64,000 nucleotides of DNA from JAGGAG01 sp964638035 (GTDB taxonomy: Bacteria > Gemmatimonadota > Gemmatimonadetes > Gemmatimonadales > GWC2-71-9): NCBI GenBank assembly GCA_964638035.1, contig CAZWXD010000016.1:1-64000 (forward strand), read 5' to 3'. Positions within the stretch are counted from its first letter, which is position 1. The number at the start of each line of letters is the position of its first letter. The position numbers and the translations under genes are program-made. The notes under the pieces are model-generated. The model saw nothing but the letters and a program-made list of their open reading frames with translations, had not been told where the DNA came from and ran no database searches. Below, piece after piece: positions 54,539 through 63,466 of this stretch.

Positions 54539-56070
54539 GCTGGCCGCCTCGACGTCATCGCCCCGAGGGCGCGCTCCGCCGCCGCACGGATCTCGCCGTC
54601 ATCATCGGCCAGCAGGGCCTGCAGGGCGGTGGCGGCGCCGGGCGACCCCGCAAGCCGCAGCGCCTCGATGGCACCCAGGCGCACGGCCACCGGCCGCCGG
54701 TTGAAGAGGCGGCGCCCCGGCGCCGCGGCGCGGGCCAGCGCCTGCACCGCGTCGGGCGAGCCAATGCGCCCCAGCGCGAGCAGCATCTCCCGCAACACGT
54801 CCGCGTGGGCCTCGTCCTCCGCCGCCAGTGCCAGCGACATCGCCAGCCCGCGCGACCTCGCGCCATCGAGGCCCTGCACCGCCTGGAGCCGCACTTGCGG
54901 TGAGGGATCGCGGAGCATCTGGCGCAGCGGCTCCGCCGCCGATGCGGTGCCGATCTTCGCCAGGGCACCGGCCACGGCGCGCCGCACCCGCTCGTCCTCG
55001 TGCATCACGTGCCGGGCCAGCTGCGGCACCGTGTCCTCCGCCCCGAGTTCACCGCACAGCTCGGCCACGTTGCGGATGACGAACCACTCCTCGTGCGTCA
55101 GCAGCCGCCCCAGCATTGGTGAGTTCGTGTTGAGTTGCCGCAGCGCGCCGTAGTACGCCCGGCGCTCCTCCATGGAGTCGGAGGCCACCAGCTGCTGGAG
55201 CAGGATGTCGGGCGCATCGGGGCCGGCGCGCTTCAGCACCTCGATGGCATCCTGCCGGGAGGCACCCACGGTGCGCCGGGCGACCTGTTCCACCGCACCC
55301 CAGGGCAGCATGCGCCGCAGCGCGATCTGGTAGGCGCGGCGCACCTCGCCATCGGGAAGGTTCCCCTCGATCCGCCCGATGCGGGCGGTGGCCTGGATGA
55401 CCTTGTCGTACTCCTTCGCACGAAGGTCCTGGTCCACCAGGGCAACGAGGTCGTCCAGCCACGCCGCCGCCTGCTCCGCCTCCGGATCCGCCTCGAGCCG
55501 GTCGATCAGCGCATCGGCGCCGAGCCCGCCGGCAGCATCGGGACGGTGGTAGCGAAAGACCGCCTCAGGGGTATGCGTGTCGATCTGGAAGGTCGACATG
55601 AGGTCACCAGCCACGTAGTCGTCCTGGTCCACCACGCCAGGCCCCTCGCTGCCGCCAGCCCCCTGCAATCCATCCGGTACGAGGCGCACATGGGGCCGAG
55701 CCTCCGGCTCCATGTCCTGGAGCATGTGCTCCACCGTGGGAAACTGTCCCGCCGGCGCTGCCAGCGCCCGCAATACCGAGAGCATGAGCCCCGGCGGCAA
55801 CCCTGCCGCGATGGATAGCGCACCGATGCCATGCCCTCGCAGGTGCTCGGCCAGCTCGGTGGCGCCGGGCATCGCCGGTGAGATCGGCTGCCCGCCGACC
55901 GTCACCTCACTCCCCGTCACGACGAGGTCAACCGGTTCGTTCCCGGTGGCCGTCACGAAGGCGCGAAAGGCCCGTGCCTGGTCCTCCCGCCGGAGCGGCT
56001 GGTGCCGCAACAGGGCGAGCACGGCGCTCAGGGTAGCTGCAACCGTCGCTGCAGGTTGACTCAGGTACAT
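54535..56070 (-). CDS. HEAT-repeat protein
   Basis: The 511-residue protein has an N-terminal helical domain and a C-terminal run of HEAT/PBS-lyase-like repeats (GELGAEDTVPQLARHVMHEDERVRRAVAGALAKIGTASAAEPL, VRLGAIEALRLAGSPGAATALQALLADDDGEIRAAAERALGAM). These form protein-binding superhelices. The ATG at 56070 (MYLSQPAATVAATLSAVLA) is preferred over one at 56112 inside palindromic promoter DNA. The function is unknown. Confidence 0.85.
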   Translation of the reverse strand: MYLSQPAATVAATLSAVLALLRHQPLRREDQARAFRAFVTATGNEPVDLVVTGSEVTVGGQPISPAMPGATELAEHLRGHGIGALSIAAGLPPGLMLSVLRALAAPAGQFPTVEHMLQDMEPEARPHVRLVPDGLQGAGGSEGPGVVDQDDYVAGDLMSTFQIDTHTPEAVFRYHRPDAAGGLGADALIDRLEADPEAEQAAAWLDDLVALVDQDLRAKEYDKVIQATARIGRIEGNLPDGEVRRAYQIALRRMLPWGAVEQVARRTVGASRQDAIEVLKRAGPDAPDILLQQLVASDSMEERRAYYGALRQLNTNSPMLGRLLTHEEWFVIRNVAELCGELGAEDTVPQLARHVMHEDERVRRAVAGALAKIGTASAAEPLRQMLRDPSPQVRLQAVQGLDGARSRGLAMSLALAAEDEAHADVLREMLLALGRIGSPDAVQALARAAAPGRRLFNRRPVAVRLGAIEALRLAGSPGAATALQALLADDDGEIRAAAERALGAMTSRRPA

Positions 56071-56232
56071 GACCGATACCCCGACCACCGTCCACCGGTG
56101 GTTACCTTGCAAGGTGTTTCAGTACAAGCGGTTACGCCGCAAGCGGCAACCTCGGCGCATCCCGCCGGGGAACCACCCGGGTGCAAACCGCTTGCCATCC
56201 AGCCCCACGAATCGGCTAGAATACCTTCCCCC
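56071..56232. promoter_or_regulatory. Divergent regulatory region with palindromes
   Basis: Between the HEAT gene and the M28 gene lie perfect palindromes CCACCGGTGG (near 56094) and ACCTTGCAAGGT (56104-56115), and inverted copies of GCAAGCGG and CCGCTTGC. A -10-like TAGAAT lies at 56216 towards M28; a TTGTAC-N17-TAACCA pair points leftward. It probably serves both genes and a regulator. Confidence 0.45.
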
Positions 56233-57528
56233 ATGACATCAACCGATTGGATGGCACCCAAAATGGCCCGTGCGTTGTCCGCGACACTGCTTCTCGCATG
56301 CCTCTCCACGGCAACGGCGCTGGCCCAGGAGGCGCAGCCCCGGATCCTCGACGATATCCGTTTCCTGGCGGATGACCGACTGGCGGGCCGGTTGACCGGC
56401 ACGGCATGGGCCGATACTGCCGCCGCCTACATCCAGCGGCGCTTCGTCGCGATCGGGCTGCAGGCGCCCGCCAACGGGTGGTTCCAGGAGTTCAAGGTCG
56501 AGGGCAACCTCGCCCAGCGCGTGGGCATCTCGGGGCAGACCGGGCGCAACGTCATCGGGCTGCTCCCCGGCACCGACCCCGCCCGGCGCGACCAGGTCGT
56601 CATTGTCGGCGCGCACTACGACCACCTCGGGAGCGGCGCGTTTGGCGCGCTCGACCCCGACAGCGCCGGCAAGGTGCACAACGGGGCGGACGACAATGCG
56701 TCCGGCGTGGCGGCGCTGTTGAACATCGCGCAGCGGCTGGCCCAGGACCCTCCCGCACGGACCGTGGTCTTCATCGCCTTCAGCGGGGAGGAGCTCGGCC
56801 TGCTCGGGTCCTCATGGTACGTGCGCCAGCCGGCCACGCCCATGGAGCGCGTGGTGGCGATGGTGAACTTCGACATGGTCGGCCGCCTCAAGAACAACCG
56901 CCTCATCATCTACGGGACGGAGACTGCACGCGAGTTCAACCCGATGCTGGATTCGCTGAACTGGTCGGCTGCCTTCGACCTGAAGAAGCGCGGCGACGGC
57001 TTCGGCCCGAGCGACCAGTCGGCCTTCTATGCCGTGAAGAAGCCCGTGCTGCACTTCTTCACTGACCTGCACGAGGACTACCACCGCAGCACCGACGACT
57101 GGCAGAAGATCGACGTTGCGGGGATGCTCCGGGTCACCGACTTCGCCACCCGCACCATCAGCGCCATCGCAAATGCGCCCGCACCACCCACGTTCGTGGA
57201 CCAGCCTGCATCGCATGCGCAGGCGGCGCCCACGGCCGGGTCGCAGACGCCCGGCTACGGCGCGTACCTCGGCACCGTGCCCGACATGGCCGGCGACACG
57301 CCCAATGGCGTCAAGCTGAGCGGGGTGCGCGCGGGGAGCCCGGCCGAGAAGGCTGGCCTCCAGCGGGACGACGTGATCACCCGCATCGGCGACCACAAGG
57401 TGGCCGACCTGCAGGCCATGACCAATGCCCTGCGGGCGCACCGACCGGGTGACGTCGTGGCTGTGGATGTCGAGCGTGCTGGCAAGCCCATGACGGTCTC
57501 GGTGACCCTGGGCGTCCGCGGCTCGTGA
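56233..57528 (+). CDS. M28-family peptidase with C-terminal PDZ domain
   Basis: The 431-residue exported protein has a signal peptide (ALSATLLLACLSTATALAQ) and an M28 domain. The metal ligands are VGAHYDHLG, NGADDNASG, SGEELGLLGS, NFDMVGR and DLHEDYHRSTDDWQKID. It ends with a PDZ domain (VRAGSPAEKAGLQRDDVITRIGDHKV). It is an aminopeptidase/carboxypeptidase-like zinc enzyme of the periplasm. ATGs at 56251 and 56263 are alternative starts. The stop overlaps the following GTG. Confidence 0.93.
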   Translation: MTSTDWMAPKMARALSATLLLACLSTATALAQEAQPRILDDIRFLADDRLAGRLTGTAWADTAAAYIQRRFVAIGLQAPANGWFQEFKVEGNLAQRVGISGQTGRNVIGLLPGTDPARRDQVVIVGAHYDHLGSGAFGALDPDSAGKVHNGADDNASGVAALLNIAQRLAQDPPARTVVFIAFSGEELGLLGSSWYVRQPATPMERVVAMVNFDMVGRLKNNRLIIYGTETAREFNPMLDSLNWSAAFDLKKRGDGFGPSDQSAFYAVKKPVLHFFTDLHEDYHRSTDDWQKIDVAGMLRVTDFATRTISAIANAPAPPTFVDQPASHAQAAPTAGSQTPGYGAYLGTVPDMAGDTPNGVKLSGVRAGSPAEKAGLQRDDVITRIGDHKVADLQAMTNALRAHRPGDVVAVDVERAGKPMTVSVTLGVRGS

Positions 57529-57992
57529 CCGCACCCGTGCTCGCGGCGGGTCCCATTGCCGCCGCGCTCCGCGCAGCCGCAGGGCGCGGCGCGGGCCGGG
57601 CGACGCTGCTGGAGCTGGCCGCCACGCAGATCCGCGCCGCCGGAACGCCGTACACGTCGGTCTACATGTACATGCTGCACGGGGATGCCCTGGTGCTCGA
57701 GGCGCACGCCGGCCGCGACACCGAGCACACCAGCATTCCGGTGGGCCATGGGGTCTGCGGCACCGCCGTGGCCGAGGCACGCGACCAGAACGTCCCTGAC
57801 GTCCGCGCCCGCACCAACTACATCGCCTGCAACGCCTGGACGCGCTCAGAGCTGGTCGTGCTCATCCGGCATGGGGATGTCATCCTGGGCCAGGTCGACG
57901 TGGACAGCGACGAGCCGGCCCCGTTCACCCCCGCCGAGGAGTCCGCGGTGCGCCAGGTGGCTGGCGTGCTCGCCGAGCTGCTCCGGCCGTGA
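57525..57992 (+). CDS. GAF-domain protein, free-methionine-(R)-sulfoxide reductase-like
   Basis: The 155-residue protein matches the fRMsr/YebR GAF pattern: IPVGHGVCGTAVAEARDQNVPDV and YIACNAWTRSELVVLI, then GQVDVDSDEPAPFTPAEES. Cys78 and Cys102 correspond to E. coli Cys94 and Cys118. The third catalytic cysteine (E. coli Cys84) is replaced around residue 68-69 (HT). It may reduce free Met-(R)-sulfoxide with only two cysteines or act as a sensor. It is coupled to the M28 gene by overlap. Confidence 0.7.
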   Translation: MTAPVLAAGPIAAALRAAAGRGAGRATLLELAATQIRAAGTPYTSVYMYMLHGDALVLEAHAGRDTEHTSIPVGHGVCGTAVAEARDQNVPDVRARTNYIACNAWTRSELVVLIRHGDVILGQVDVDSDEPAPFTPAEESAVRQVAGVLAELLRP

Positions 57993-58007
57993 GCCGGTGA
58001 GGGTGGC

Positions 58008-58829
58008 ATGATGCGCCAGGTGCGCGGGGTATCACTCTTCGAGCAGCGCATTGGCAACGGTCCGCCCGTCGTGGTGCTGCACGGCGGACCGGGGGCCAGC
58101 CACGACTACCTCCGCCCCGGTTTCGACCTGCTGGCCGACGGCCTCATGCTCATCTATTACGACCAGCGTGGGGGCGGCCAGTCGCCGGTGCCGCGCGACG
58201 TGCCCGTCGGGTGGCGCGAGCAGGTGGCCGACCTCGAGGCACTTCGCGAGCTGTGGGGCCAGGAACGGCTGCGCCTCTGCGGCTACTCCTTCGGCGGCCT
58301 GCTTGCCATGTTGTATGCCACCACCCACCCTGAGCGGGTGGAGCGCCTGGCCCTGGTGTCCCCGGCGCCCGCGTGGCGTGCGGCGCGTGCCGAGTTCGAG
58401 GCCACCTTCTCGCAACGCAACCTCGCGCCCGGGCTCATGGCCGAGCGCGCCACCCTCCGTGCCAGCGGACTCCGCGAGTCCGATCCCGCGGCCTTCCAGC
58501 AGCGCCTGTTCGAGTTGTCCGTGGCACCCTACTTCGTGAACCCGGCCCTGGCATCCCGGCTCACGCCCTTCCGGGTGGTGGCCCGGACCCAGCAGGAAGT
58601 GTGGGACAGCCTCGCCGACTACGACCTGCGGCCCGCCCTCGCGACGCTCCGGATGCCCGCCCTCGTGCTGCATGGCCGGGAGGACGTGATCCCATGGCGG
58701 GCGGCCGAGGCGGCGGCGAAGCTCCTTCACGCCGAATGGCACCTCCTGTCGCCCTGCGGCCACTGCCCGCATGTCGAGCAGCCCGAGGCGTTTGCGGCAG
58801 CCGTGGGCCCCTTCCTCCGGGCGGCGTGA
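58008..58829 (+). CDS. Alpha/beta hydrolase (proline iminopeptidase-like, S33)
   Basis: The 273-residue enzyme has the oxyanion motif HGGPGAS near residue 25, YYDQRGGGQS, the nucleophile Ser94 in GYSFGG, the acid Asp in LHGREDVIP and the base His in CGHCPHVEQP. These features match S33 peptidases and related hydrolases. It may cleave N-terminal proline or esters. The gene starts 16 bp after the GAF gene. Confidence 0.88.
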   Translation: MMRQVRGVSLFEQRIGNGPPVVVLHGGPGASHDYLRPGFDLLADGLMLIYYDQRGGGQSPVPRDVPVGWREQVADLEALRELWGQERLRLCGYSFGGLLAMLYATTHPERVERLALVSPAPAWRAARAEFEATFSQRNLAPGLMAERATLRASGLRESDPAAFQQRLFELSVAPYFVNPALASRLTPFRVVARTQQEVWDSLADYDLRPALATLRMPALVLHGREDVIPWRAAEAAAKLLHAEWHLLSPCGHCPHVEQPEAFAAAVGPFLRAA

Positions 58830-58850
58830 ACGCGCGGCGCTATCTTGTCC

Positions 58851-59498
58851 ATGATGCGTCCCACCCCCTTTTCGCTGGTGTTTGACAGCCTCGCCCCGGC
58901 CAGGTTTCCCGCCATCAGAGAGCAACTCGAGTCGCGCGGCGCCGACCCCACCGACCGCGACGCCTTCCTCCTCGCCCCGGGGGTCGTGGAGCTCATCCGC
59001 GAGCTCCGCCCCACCGAGGGCGTGGGTGACGGCATGGACCAGCTCGTTGCCTTTGCGCACCACGCATTCCTCTACTGGCTCGCGGACCAGCCGGTCATCG
59101 ACATCGACGGGGCCGCGCTGGCGGCGCTGCTCGGCCCGGCGCGCGCGCCGGACGGGGCCGAGCCGCCGCGCCATGCCTGGTACGTCAGGGTTCCCGAGCG
59201 CCGCGTATGGGCCCGCATCCTCGACGACGAGGCGCACGAACCGCTCGATGGCTGCTTCGTGCATGCGGCACCCGGCGCGAACCTGCGGGTGCTGGGCGTG
59301 TTCGGGCTGCACCAGGACCGCGACGGCTTCACCGCGGTCGAGGCAGCGGGCCCGCGCCCCGGGGAACTTCGCCGCGACGACCGGAGCAGGCCGTTCAGCA
59401 CGATCCTCCCAGGAGGCGACGCCGCGGGTCTCTACTCCCTGGTTGGCGCCGAGGAATTGCTCGACCTCGGCTGGCGCTCGGCCATGGTGGTGACGTGA
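58851..59498 (+). CDS. Hypothetical protein, 215 residues
   Basis: The protein reads MMRPTPFSLVFDSLAPARFPAIREQLESRG, continues FAHHAFLYWLADQPVIDIDGAALAALLG, and ends DLGWRSAMVVT. It is acidic, without signal peptide, helix-strand mixed, and matches no family I know. The start ATG 58851 gives no strong ribosome site. It overlaps polX by four bases, so it may be linked to DNA repair only by operon position. Confidence 0.6.
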   Translation: MMRPTPFSLVFDSLAPARFPAIREQLESRGADPTDRDAFLLAPGVVELIRELRPTEGVGDGMDQLVAFAHHAFLYWLADQPVIDIDGAALAALLGPARAPDGAEPPRHAWYVRVPERRVWARILDDEAHEPLDGCFVHAAPGANLRVLGVFGLHQDRDGFTAVEAAGPRPGELRRDDRSRPFSTILPGGDAAGLYSLVGAEELLDLGWRSAMVVT

Positions 59499-61228
59499 CC
59501 AGCCCGCAGGTCGACCGCAAGAGCGCGGCGCAGGTCCTGGAGCAGGTGGCGGCGTTCCTCGAGCTCAAGGGCGAGAACCCCTTCCGCATTCGTGCCTTCC
59601 GGACGGCGGCGAAGGCCCTGGTGGGGCTACCGGTGGAGTTGCGGGAGGCGCTCGCCGATGGCACGCTCGCGGGCACCCGCGGGATCGGGCCGGCGACCCT
59701 GCAGCTCGTCTCGGAACTCGTGAGCACTGGCCGCTCGAGCCTCCTCGAGGAGTTGCGGGGCCAGGTGCCGCCCGGCCTGGTGGACATGCTCCAGATCCCC
59801 GGGCTCGGCGTGGCGAAGGTCCGGCAGGTGCACGAGACGCTGGGCGTGGACTCCATCGCCGACCTGGAGCAGGCGGCCCTGGATGGCAGCCTCGCCCGGC
59901 TCCCGAGGTTCGGCCAGAAGACCGCCGAGAACATCCTCAAGGGGATCCGCTTCCTGCGGCAGGCCAGTGAATGGCGCCTGTCCCATCATGCGGAGGAAGA
60001 GGCAGGGGCCCTGCGCACAGCCCTGGCCCAGCTCCGGGGCGCCATGGATGCGATCGTGGCCGGCGACGTCCGTCGTTGCGCCGAGACCGTCAGGGACATT
60101 GTCGTGGTGGTGGTGAGCGAGGCCCCTGCCGCCGAGCTGTTCCAGCAGGTGAACCAGCTTCCGGGCGTCAGCGAATTCGCCGGTCGCGACGAGCGGCGGG
60201 TGACGCTGCGGTTCGCCGGCGGCGGGACGGCGCAGGTGGTCGTCACGCCACCTCCCAACCTTGGCGCCGTGCTGGTGCAGGCCACGGGCTCCGAGGCGCA
60301 CCTGGCGCTCCTTGCCACGCGTGCTGCCGCACGCGGGATGGCGCTCACGGGAGCCGCGGTGTGGAAGGGCAGCACCTTCATCCCGACCCCGGATGAACCG
60401 GCGTTCTACCGTGCCCTCGAGCTGGACTGGATCCCGCCAGAACTGCGGGAGGGGCGGGACGAAGTGGACCTGGCGGCGGCGCACCAGCTCCCCCGCCTGG
60501 TCGAGGCAAGGGACCTGCGCGGCTTCCTCCACTGCCATACGCCCGCCAGCGACGGGACCAACAGCATCGAGCAGCTCGCGCACGCCTGCCGGGAGGCGGG
60601 CTACGAGTACATCGGGATCACCGACCACAGCCAGTCTGCCGCCTATGCCGGCGGCCTGTCACCGGCGGATCTCGAGCGCCAGTGGGACGAGATCGATGGC
60701 CTGAACGCGACGCTGGACGGCATTCGCGTGCTCAAGGGCATCGAGGCCGACATCCTGCAGGATGGCGCGCTCGACTACCCCGATGACGTGCTGGCGCGGC
60801 TCGACTTCGTGATCGGCTCCGTGCACAGCCGCTTCAACATGTCGGCCGCCGAGATGACGGCGCGGATGATGGCGGCGATGGACCATCCTGCCCTGACGAT
60901 CGTGGGACACCCCACCGGCCGCCTCCTGCTCTCGCGTGAGCCCTATGCCCTGGATCTCGACCGGGTGATTGCCCACGCGGCCGCACGTGGTGTGGCGCTC
61001 GAGATCAACGGGGATCCCCATCGCCTCGACCTCGATTGGCGCGTCCTGCCGGCGGCGCGGGCAGCCGGCGTGATGCTGTCGATCGGCGCCGACGCCCACA
61101 GCATCGCCGGCCTGGCGCACGTGCACTCCGGCATCGCCGTGGCCCGGAAGGGCGGGCTCGGGCCGCAGGACGTGCTCAACACCAGGAGCGTCGAGGAGTT
61201 CCTCGCCTTCGCACGGGCCCGGCGATGA
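59495..61228 (+). CDS. polX: PolX-family protein with degenerate polymerase site and intact PHP nuclease domain
   Basis: The 577-residue protein has PolX architecture: N-terminal helix-hairpin-helix region (LLELKGENPFRIRAFRTA is near the start), a Pol beta-like domain (about 160-320) and a C-terminal PHP domain. The PHP metal motifs are intact (HCHTPASDG, ITDHSQ, GIEADI, GSVHSRF, HPTGRL, GADAHS). The polymerase motif reads AGDVRRCAETVRDIVVVV, where the usual Asp-x-Asp is Asp-x-Val. The third Asp position reads AQVVVT. It is probably a PHP exonuclease or AP endonuclease without polymerase activity. GTG start. Confidence 0.9.
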   Translation: MTSPQVDRKSAAQVLEQVAAFLELKGENPFRIRAFRTAAKALVGLPVELREALADGTLAGTRGIGPATLQLVSELVSTGRSSLLEELRGQVPPGLVDMLQIPGLGVAKVRQVHETLGVDSIADLEQAALDGSLARLPRFGQKTAENILKGIRFLRQASEWRLSHHAEEEAGALRTALAQLRGAMDAIVAGDVRRCAETVRDIVVVVVSEAPAAELFQQVNQLPGVSEFAGRDERRVTLRFAGGGTAQVVVTPPPNLGAVLVQATGSEAHLALLATRAAARGMALTGAAVWKGSTFIPTPDEPAFYRALELDWIPPELREGRDEVDLAAAHQLPRLVEARDLRGFLHCHTPASDGTNSIEQLAHACREAGYEYIGITDHSQSAAYAGGLSPADLERQWDEIDGLNATLDGIRVLKGIEADILQDGALDYPDDVLARLDFVIGSVHSRFNMSAAEMTARMMAAMDHPALTIVGHPTGRLLLSREPYALDLDRVIAHAAARGVALEINGDPHRLDLDWRVLPAARAAGVMLSIGADAHSIAGLAHVHSGIAVARKGGLGPQDVLNTRSVEEFLAFARARR

Positions 61229-61872
61229 GGCCCCGCGCCCCGGCCCTGCGGGCGCGCGCCGTCGAGATCCTCACCCGCCTCAAGGCGGCCTGGCCCGACG
61301 CCCACTGCGAGCTCGACCACCGGAACCCCTTCCAGCTCCTGGTGGCGACGATCCTCTCGGCGCAATGCACCGACGTGCGGGTCAACATGGTGACGCCAGC
61401 CCTCTTCCGCCGCTTCCCGGATGCGCGCCGCCTGGCGGCGGCCGACCCGGCCGTGGTGGAAGAGCTGGTGCGTTCCACCGGCTTCTACCGGAACAAGGCG
61501 AAGAGCCTCCTGGGCATGGCGCGCGCGCTGGTGGAGCACCACGGCGGGAAGGTGCCCTCCACCATGGAGGAGCTGCGCGTCCTCCCCGGCGTGGGGCGGA
61601 AGACCGCCAACGTGGTCCTTGGCAACGCCTTCGGGATCAACGAGGGCGTCACCGTGGACACCCACGTCACCCGGTTGAGCCGGCTGCTGCGCCTCACGCG
61701 GCACACCGATGCGGAGAAGATCGAGCGCGACCTGATGGCCCTCTTTCCCCGGGACGACTGGGCCCTCCTGTCCCACCTGCTCATATTTCACGGCCGCCGC
61801 GTGTGCATCGCCCGGCGACCACGTTGCGCGGAGTGCGTCCTCCGCGACATTTGTCCTTCGGCCCGCGCCTGA
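61225..61872 (+). CDS. nth: Endonuclease III
   Basis: The 215-residue DNA glycosylase/AP lyase removes oxidised pyrimidines. It shows the helix-hairpin-helix with catalytic Lys126 (LPGVGRKTANVVLG), Asp145 (GVTVDTHVTR) and the C-terminal iron-sulfur cluster cysteines (CIARRPRCAECVLRDIC). Its ATG overlaps the polX stop. Coupling of two base-excision repair genes is consistent with a shared role. Confidence 0.96.
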   Translation: MRPRAPALRARAVEILTRLKAAWPDAHCELDHRNPFQLLVATILSAQCTDVRVNMVTPALFRRFPDARRLAAADPAVVEELVRSTGFYRNKAKSLLGMARALVEHHGGKVPSTMEELRVLPGVGRKTANVVLGNAFGINEGVTVDTHVTRLSRLLRLTRHTDAEKIERDLMALFPRDDWALLSHLLIFHGRRVCIARRPRCAECVLRDICPSARA

Positions 61873-61889
61873 TGCGCCGGGGAGGAACC

Positions 61890-62408
61890 ATGCATGTCCA
61901 GCGGATGGCCACGGTTCTGTTCGGAGCGGTGCTGCTGTACGCCAGTCCCGCAGCCGGCCAGCAGGCCGACTCGCTCGAGGTCTACAACCACCGCCTGAGC
62001 CTCGAGGAACTCGGCCGGGCGGTGGCCGCCACGCGCAACCTCGACTCCGTCCTGCGGGCCGATTCCAGCATGGCTGCACGGATCAACCCGCGCACGGTCG
62101 CGCCGGGGCCCGCACCGACGATCGACGCCATCGCCTCCCGGCTCGCCCGCGAGCCGGCGGCGGACCGCGCGATCACCACAACCGGGCTCACCGCCCGGAG
62201 CTACACCGTGGCCATGCTGTCGCTCAGCGCCAGCGCCCGCGGCCTGGGCACGGTCCGGGACGGCGGCACACCCCCCACCCAGGCCATTGCCGACAACATC
62301 CGGCTCTACCAGGACAACCGGGACCAGTTCAAGGCCTGGAGCCGCGAACTCGCCGCGATGCGGGCGCGGCCGGTCGATGCGGATCCCGACCTCGAGCGCA
62401 TGCAGTAG
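61890..62408 (+). CDS. Secreted helical hypothetical protein
   Basis: The 172-residue protein starts MHVQRMATVLFGAVLLYASPAAGQQ, a signal peptide, and continues as a helical, acidic domain with LRADSSMAARINP and ARSYTVAMLSLSASARGL. The ATG at 61890 has GGAGG (61881-61885) 4 bases upstream; an ATG at 61872 is less likely. No family is recognised. Confidence 0.65.
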   Translation: MHVQRMATVLFGAVLLYASPAAGQQADSLEVYNHRLSLEELGRAVAATRNLDSVLRADSSMAARINPRTVAPGPAPTIDAIASRLAREPAADRAITTTGLTARSYTVAMLSLSASARGLGTVRDGGTPPTQAIADNIRLYQDNRDQFKAWSRELAAMRARPVDADPDLERMQ

Positions 62409-62410
62409 GC

Positions 62411-62434
62411 GCCGGGGGCCTCATGGCCCCCGGC
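62411..62434 (+). terminator. GC hairpin after the secreted protein gene
   Basis: A 10-bp perfect stem GCCGGGGGCC/GGCCCCCGGC with loop TCAT directly follows the stop codon. There is no U-run, so it may terminate weakly or protect the mRNA. Confidence 0.5.
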
Positions 62435-62472
62435 CGGTTGGCCAACCATATCCTGACAGGGAGACCTTACGC

Positions 62473-62922
62473 GTGGCACGCACCGCAACGATCACCACCA
62501 GCAAGGGCGTCATCACCGCCGAGCTGTTCGACACCGAGGTGCCGGGCACCGTCGCCAATTTCGAGAAGCTCGCCAACGACGATTTCTACGACGGGACGCG
62601 ATTCCATCGCGTGATTGCCAACTTCATGGTCCAGGGGGGCGATCCCCTCTCGAAGGATCCGGCGAACCCGCGCGTTGGCACGGGCGGCCCCGGCTACAAG
62701 ATCAAGTGCGAGACCCACCTCAACACCCACCGCCACGTGGCGGGCACCCTGTCCATGGCCCACGCCGGCAAGGACACCGGCGGCAGCCAGTTCTTCATCT
62801 GCCACGGCCCGCAGCCGCACCTCGACCGGGTGCACACCGTGTTCGGCCAGGTCACCGATGGCATGGACGTGGTGAACGCCATCCGCCAGGGTGACGTCAT
62901 CACCTCCATCCGCGTGAGCTGA
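62473..62922 (+). CDS. Cyclophilin-type peptidyl-prolyl isomerase
   Basis: The 149-residue protein has the cyclophilin catalytic pattern: FHRVIANFMVQGGDP and GSQFFICHGPQPHLD, with the active-site Arg in FHRVI. It speeds proline cis-trans isomerisation in cytoplasmic proteins (no signal peptide). GTG start with GGGAG upstream. Length is typical of PpiB-like enzymes. Confidence 0.93.
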   Translation: MARTATITTSKGVITAELFDTEVPGTVANFEKLANDDFYDGTRFHRVIANFMVQGGDPLSKDPANPRVGTGGPGYKIKCETHLNTHRHVAGTLSMAHAGKDTGGSQFFICHGPQPHLDRVHTVFGQVTDGMDVVNAIRQGDVITSIRVS

Positions 62923-62924
62923 GC

Positions 62925-63344
62925 CTGGTCGTCGATTTTGCGGTCCTGGCCGACTACGCCCTCTTCGACCAGCAGGGCAAGCTGTCGGTCATGGGCATCT
63001 TCCGGCACGTGTGGGTGGCCGGCTATCCCGCCGTGCACCCGCGCACCCACCTCGTCCTCCGTCTCCGGGCGCACCGGAACGAGGTGGGCGAGCACGCGGT
63101 ACGCATCCGCTTCCTGGACGATGCCGACACCGAGTTGATGGTGGGCCAGGGGTCGGTCGCCTTTGGTGAACCACCCGCGGGGATCCTGGACGTGGAGTCA
63201 GCGGCGGTGCTCGTGTTTGACGTCCCCCTGCCACACCCCGGTGAGTACCGCTTCGTCATCGCCGTAGACGGCCGCGATGCCGCCGTGGCGACCCTGACCA
63301 CCGGCCCGGGGAATCCCCCAGCAGCCCAGTCGGGTTTGCACTGA
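62925..63344 (+). CDS. DUF6941-like hypothetical protein, probable CTG start
   Basis: The 139-codon frame begins LVVDFAVLADYALFDQQGKLSVMGIFRHVW and ends with strands (FDVPLPHPGEYRFVIAVDG). The opening DFAVLADYA-x(6)-GKL-S-V is how DUF6941 proteins begin (from memory). The only in-frame ATG (62991) would cut that conserved opening. No ATG, GTG or TTG lies between the upstream stop and it. CTG 62925, adjacent to the PPIase stop, is the most likely start. Function unknown. Confidence 0.6.
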   Translation: MVVDFAVLADYALFDQQGKLSVMGIFRHVWVAGYPAVHPRTHLVLRLRAHRNEVGEHAVRIRFLDDADTELMVGQGSVAFGEPPAGILDVESAAVLVFDVPLPHPGEYRFVIAVDGRDAAVATLTTGPGNPPAAQSGLH

Positions 63345-63466
63345 CCTCCCCTCCCCGGGACAGCCTGCGAGAGTAGCTTTCCCGGGTAGCTGGGGCCCGG
63401 CGAGGCCCCACCCCCCGGCCGGCGATCTCCGGCCTCGCCCCATCCAAATGCAGGCAGGAGTGTGCT

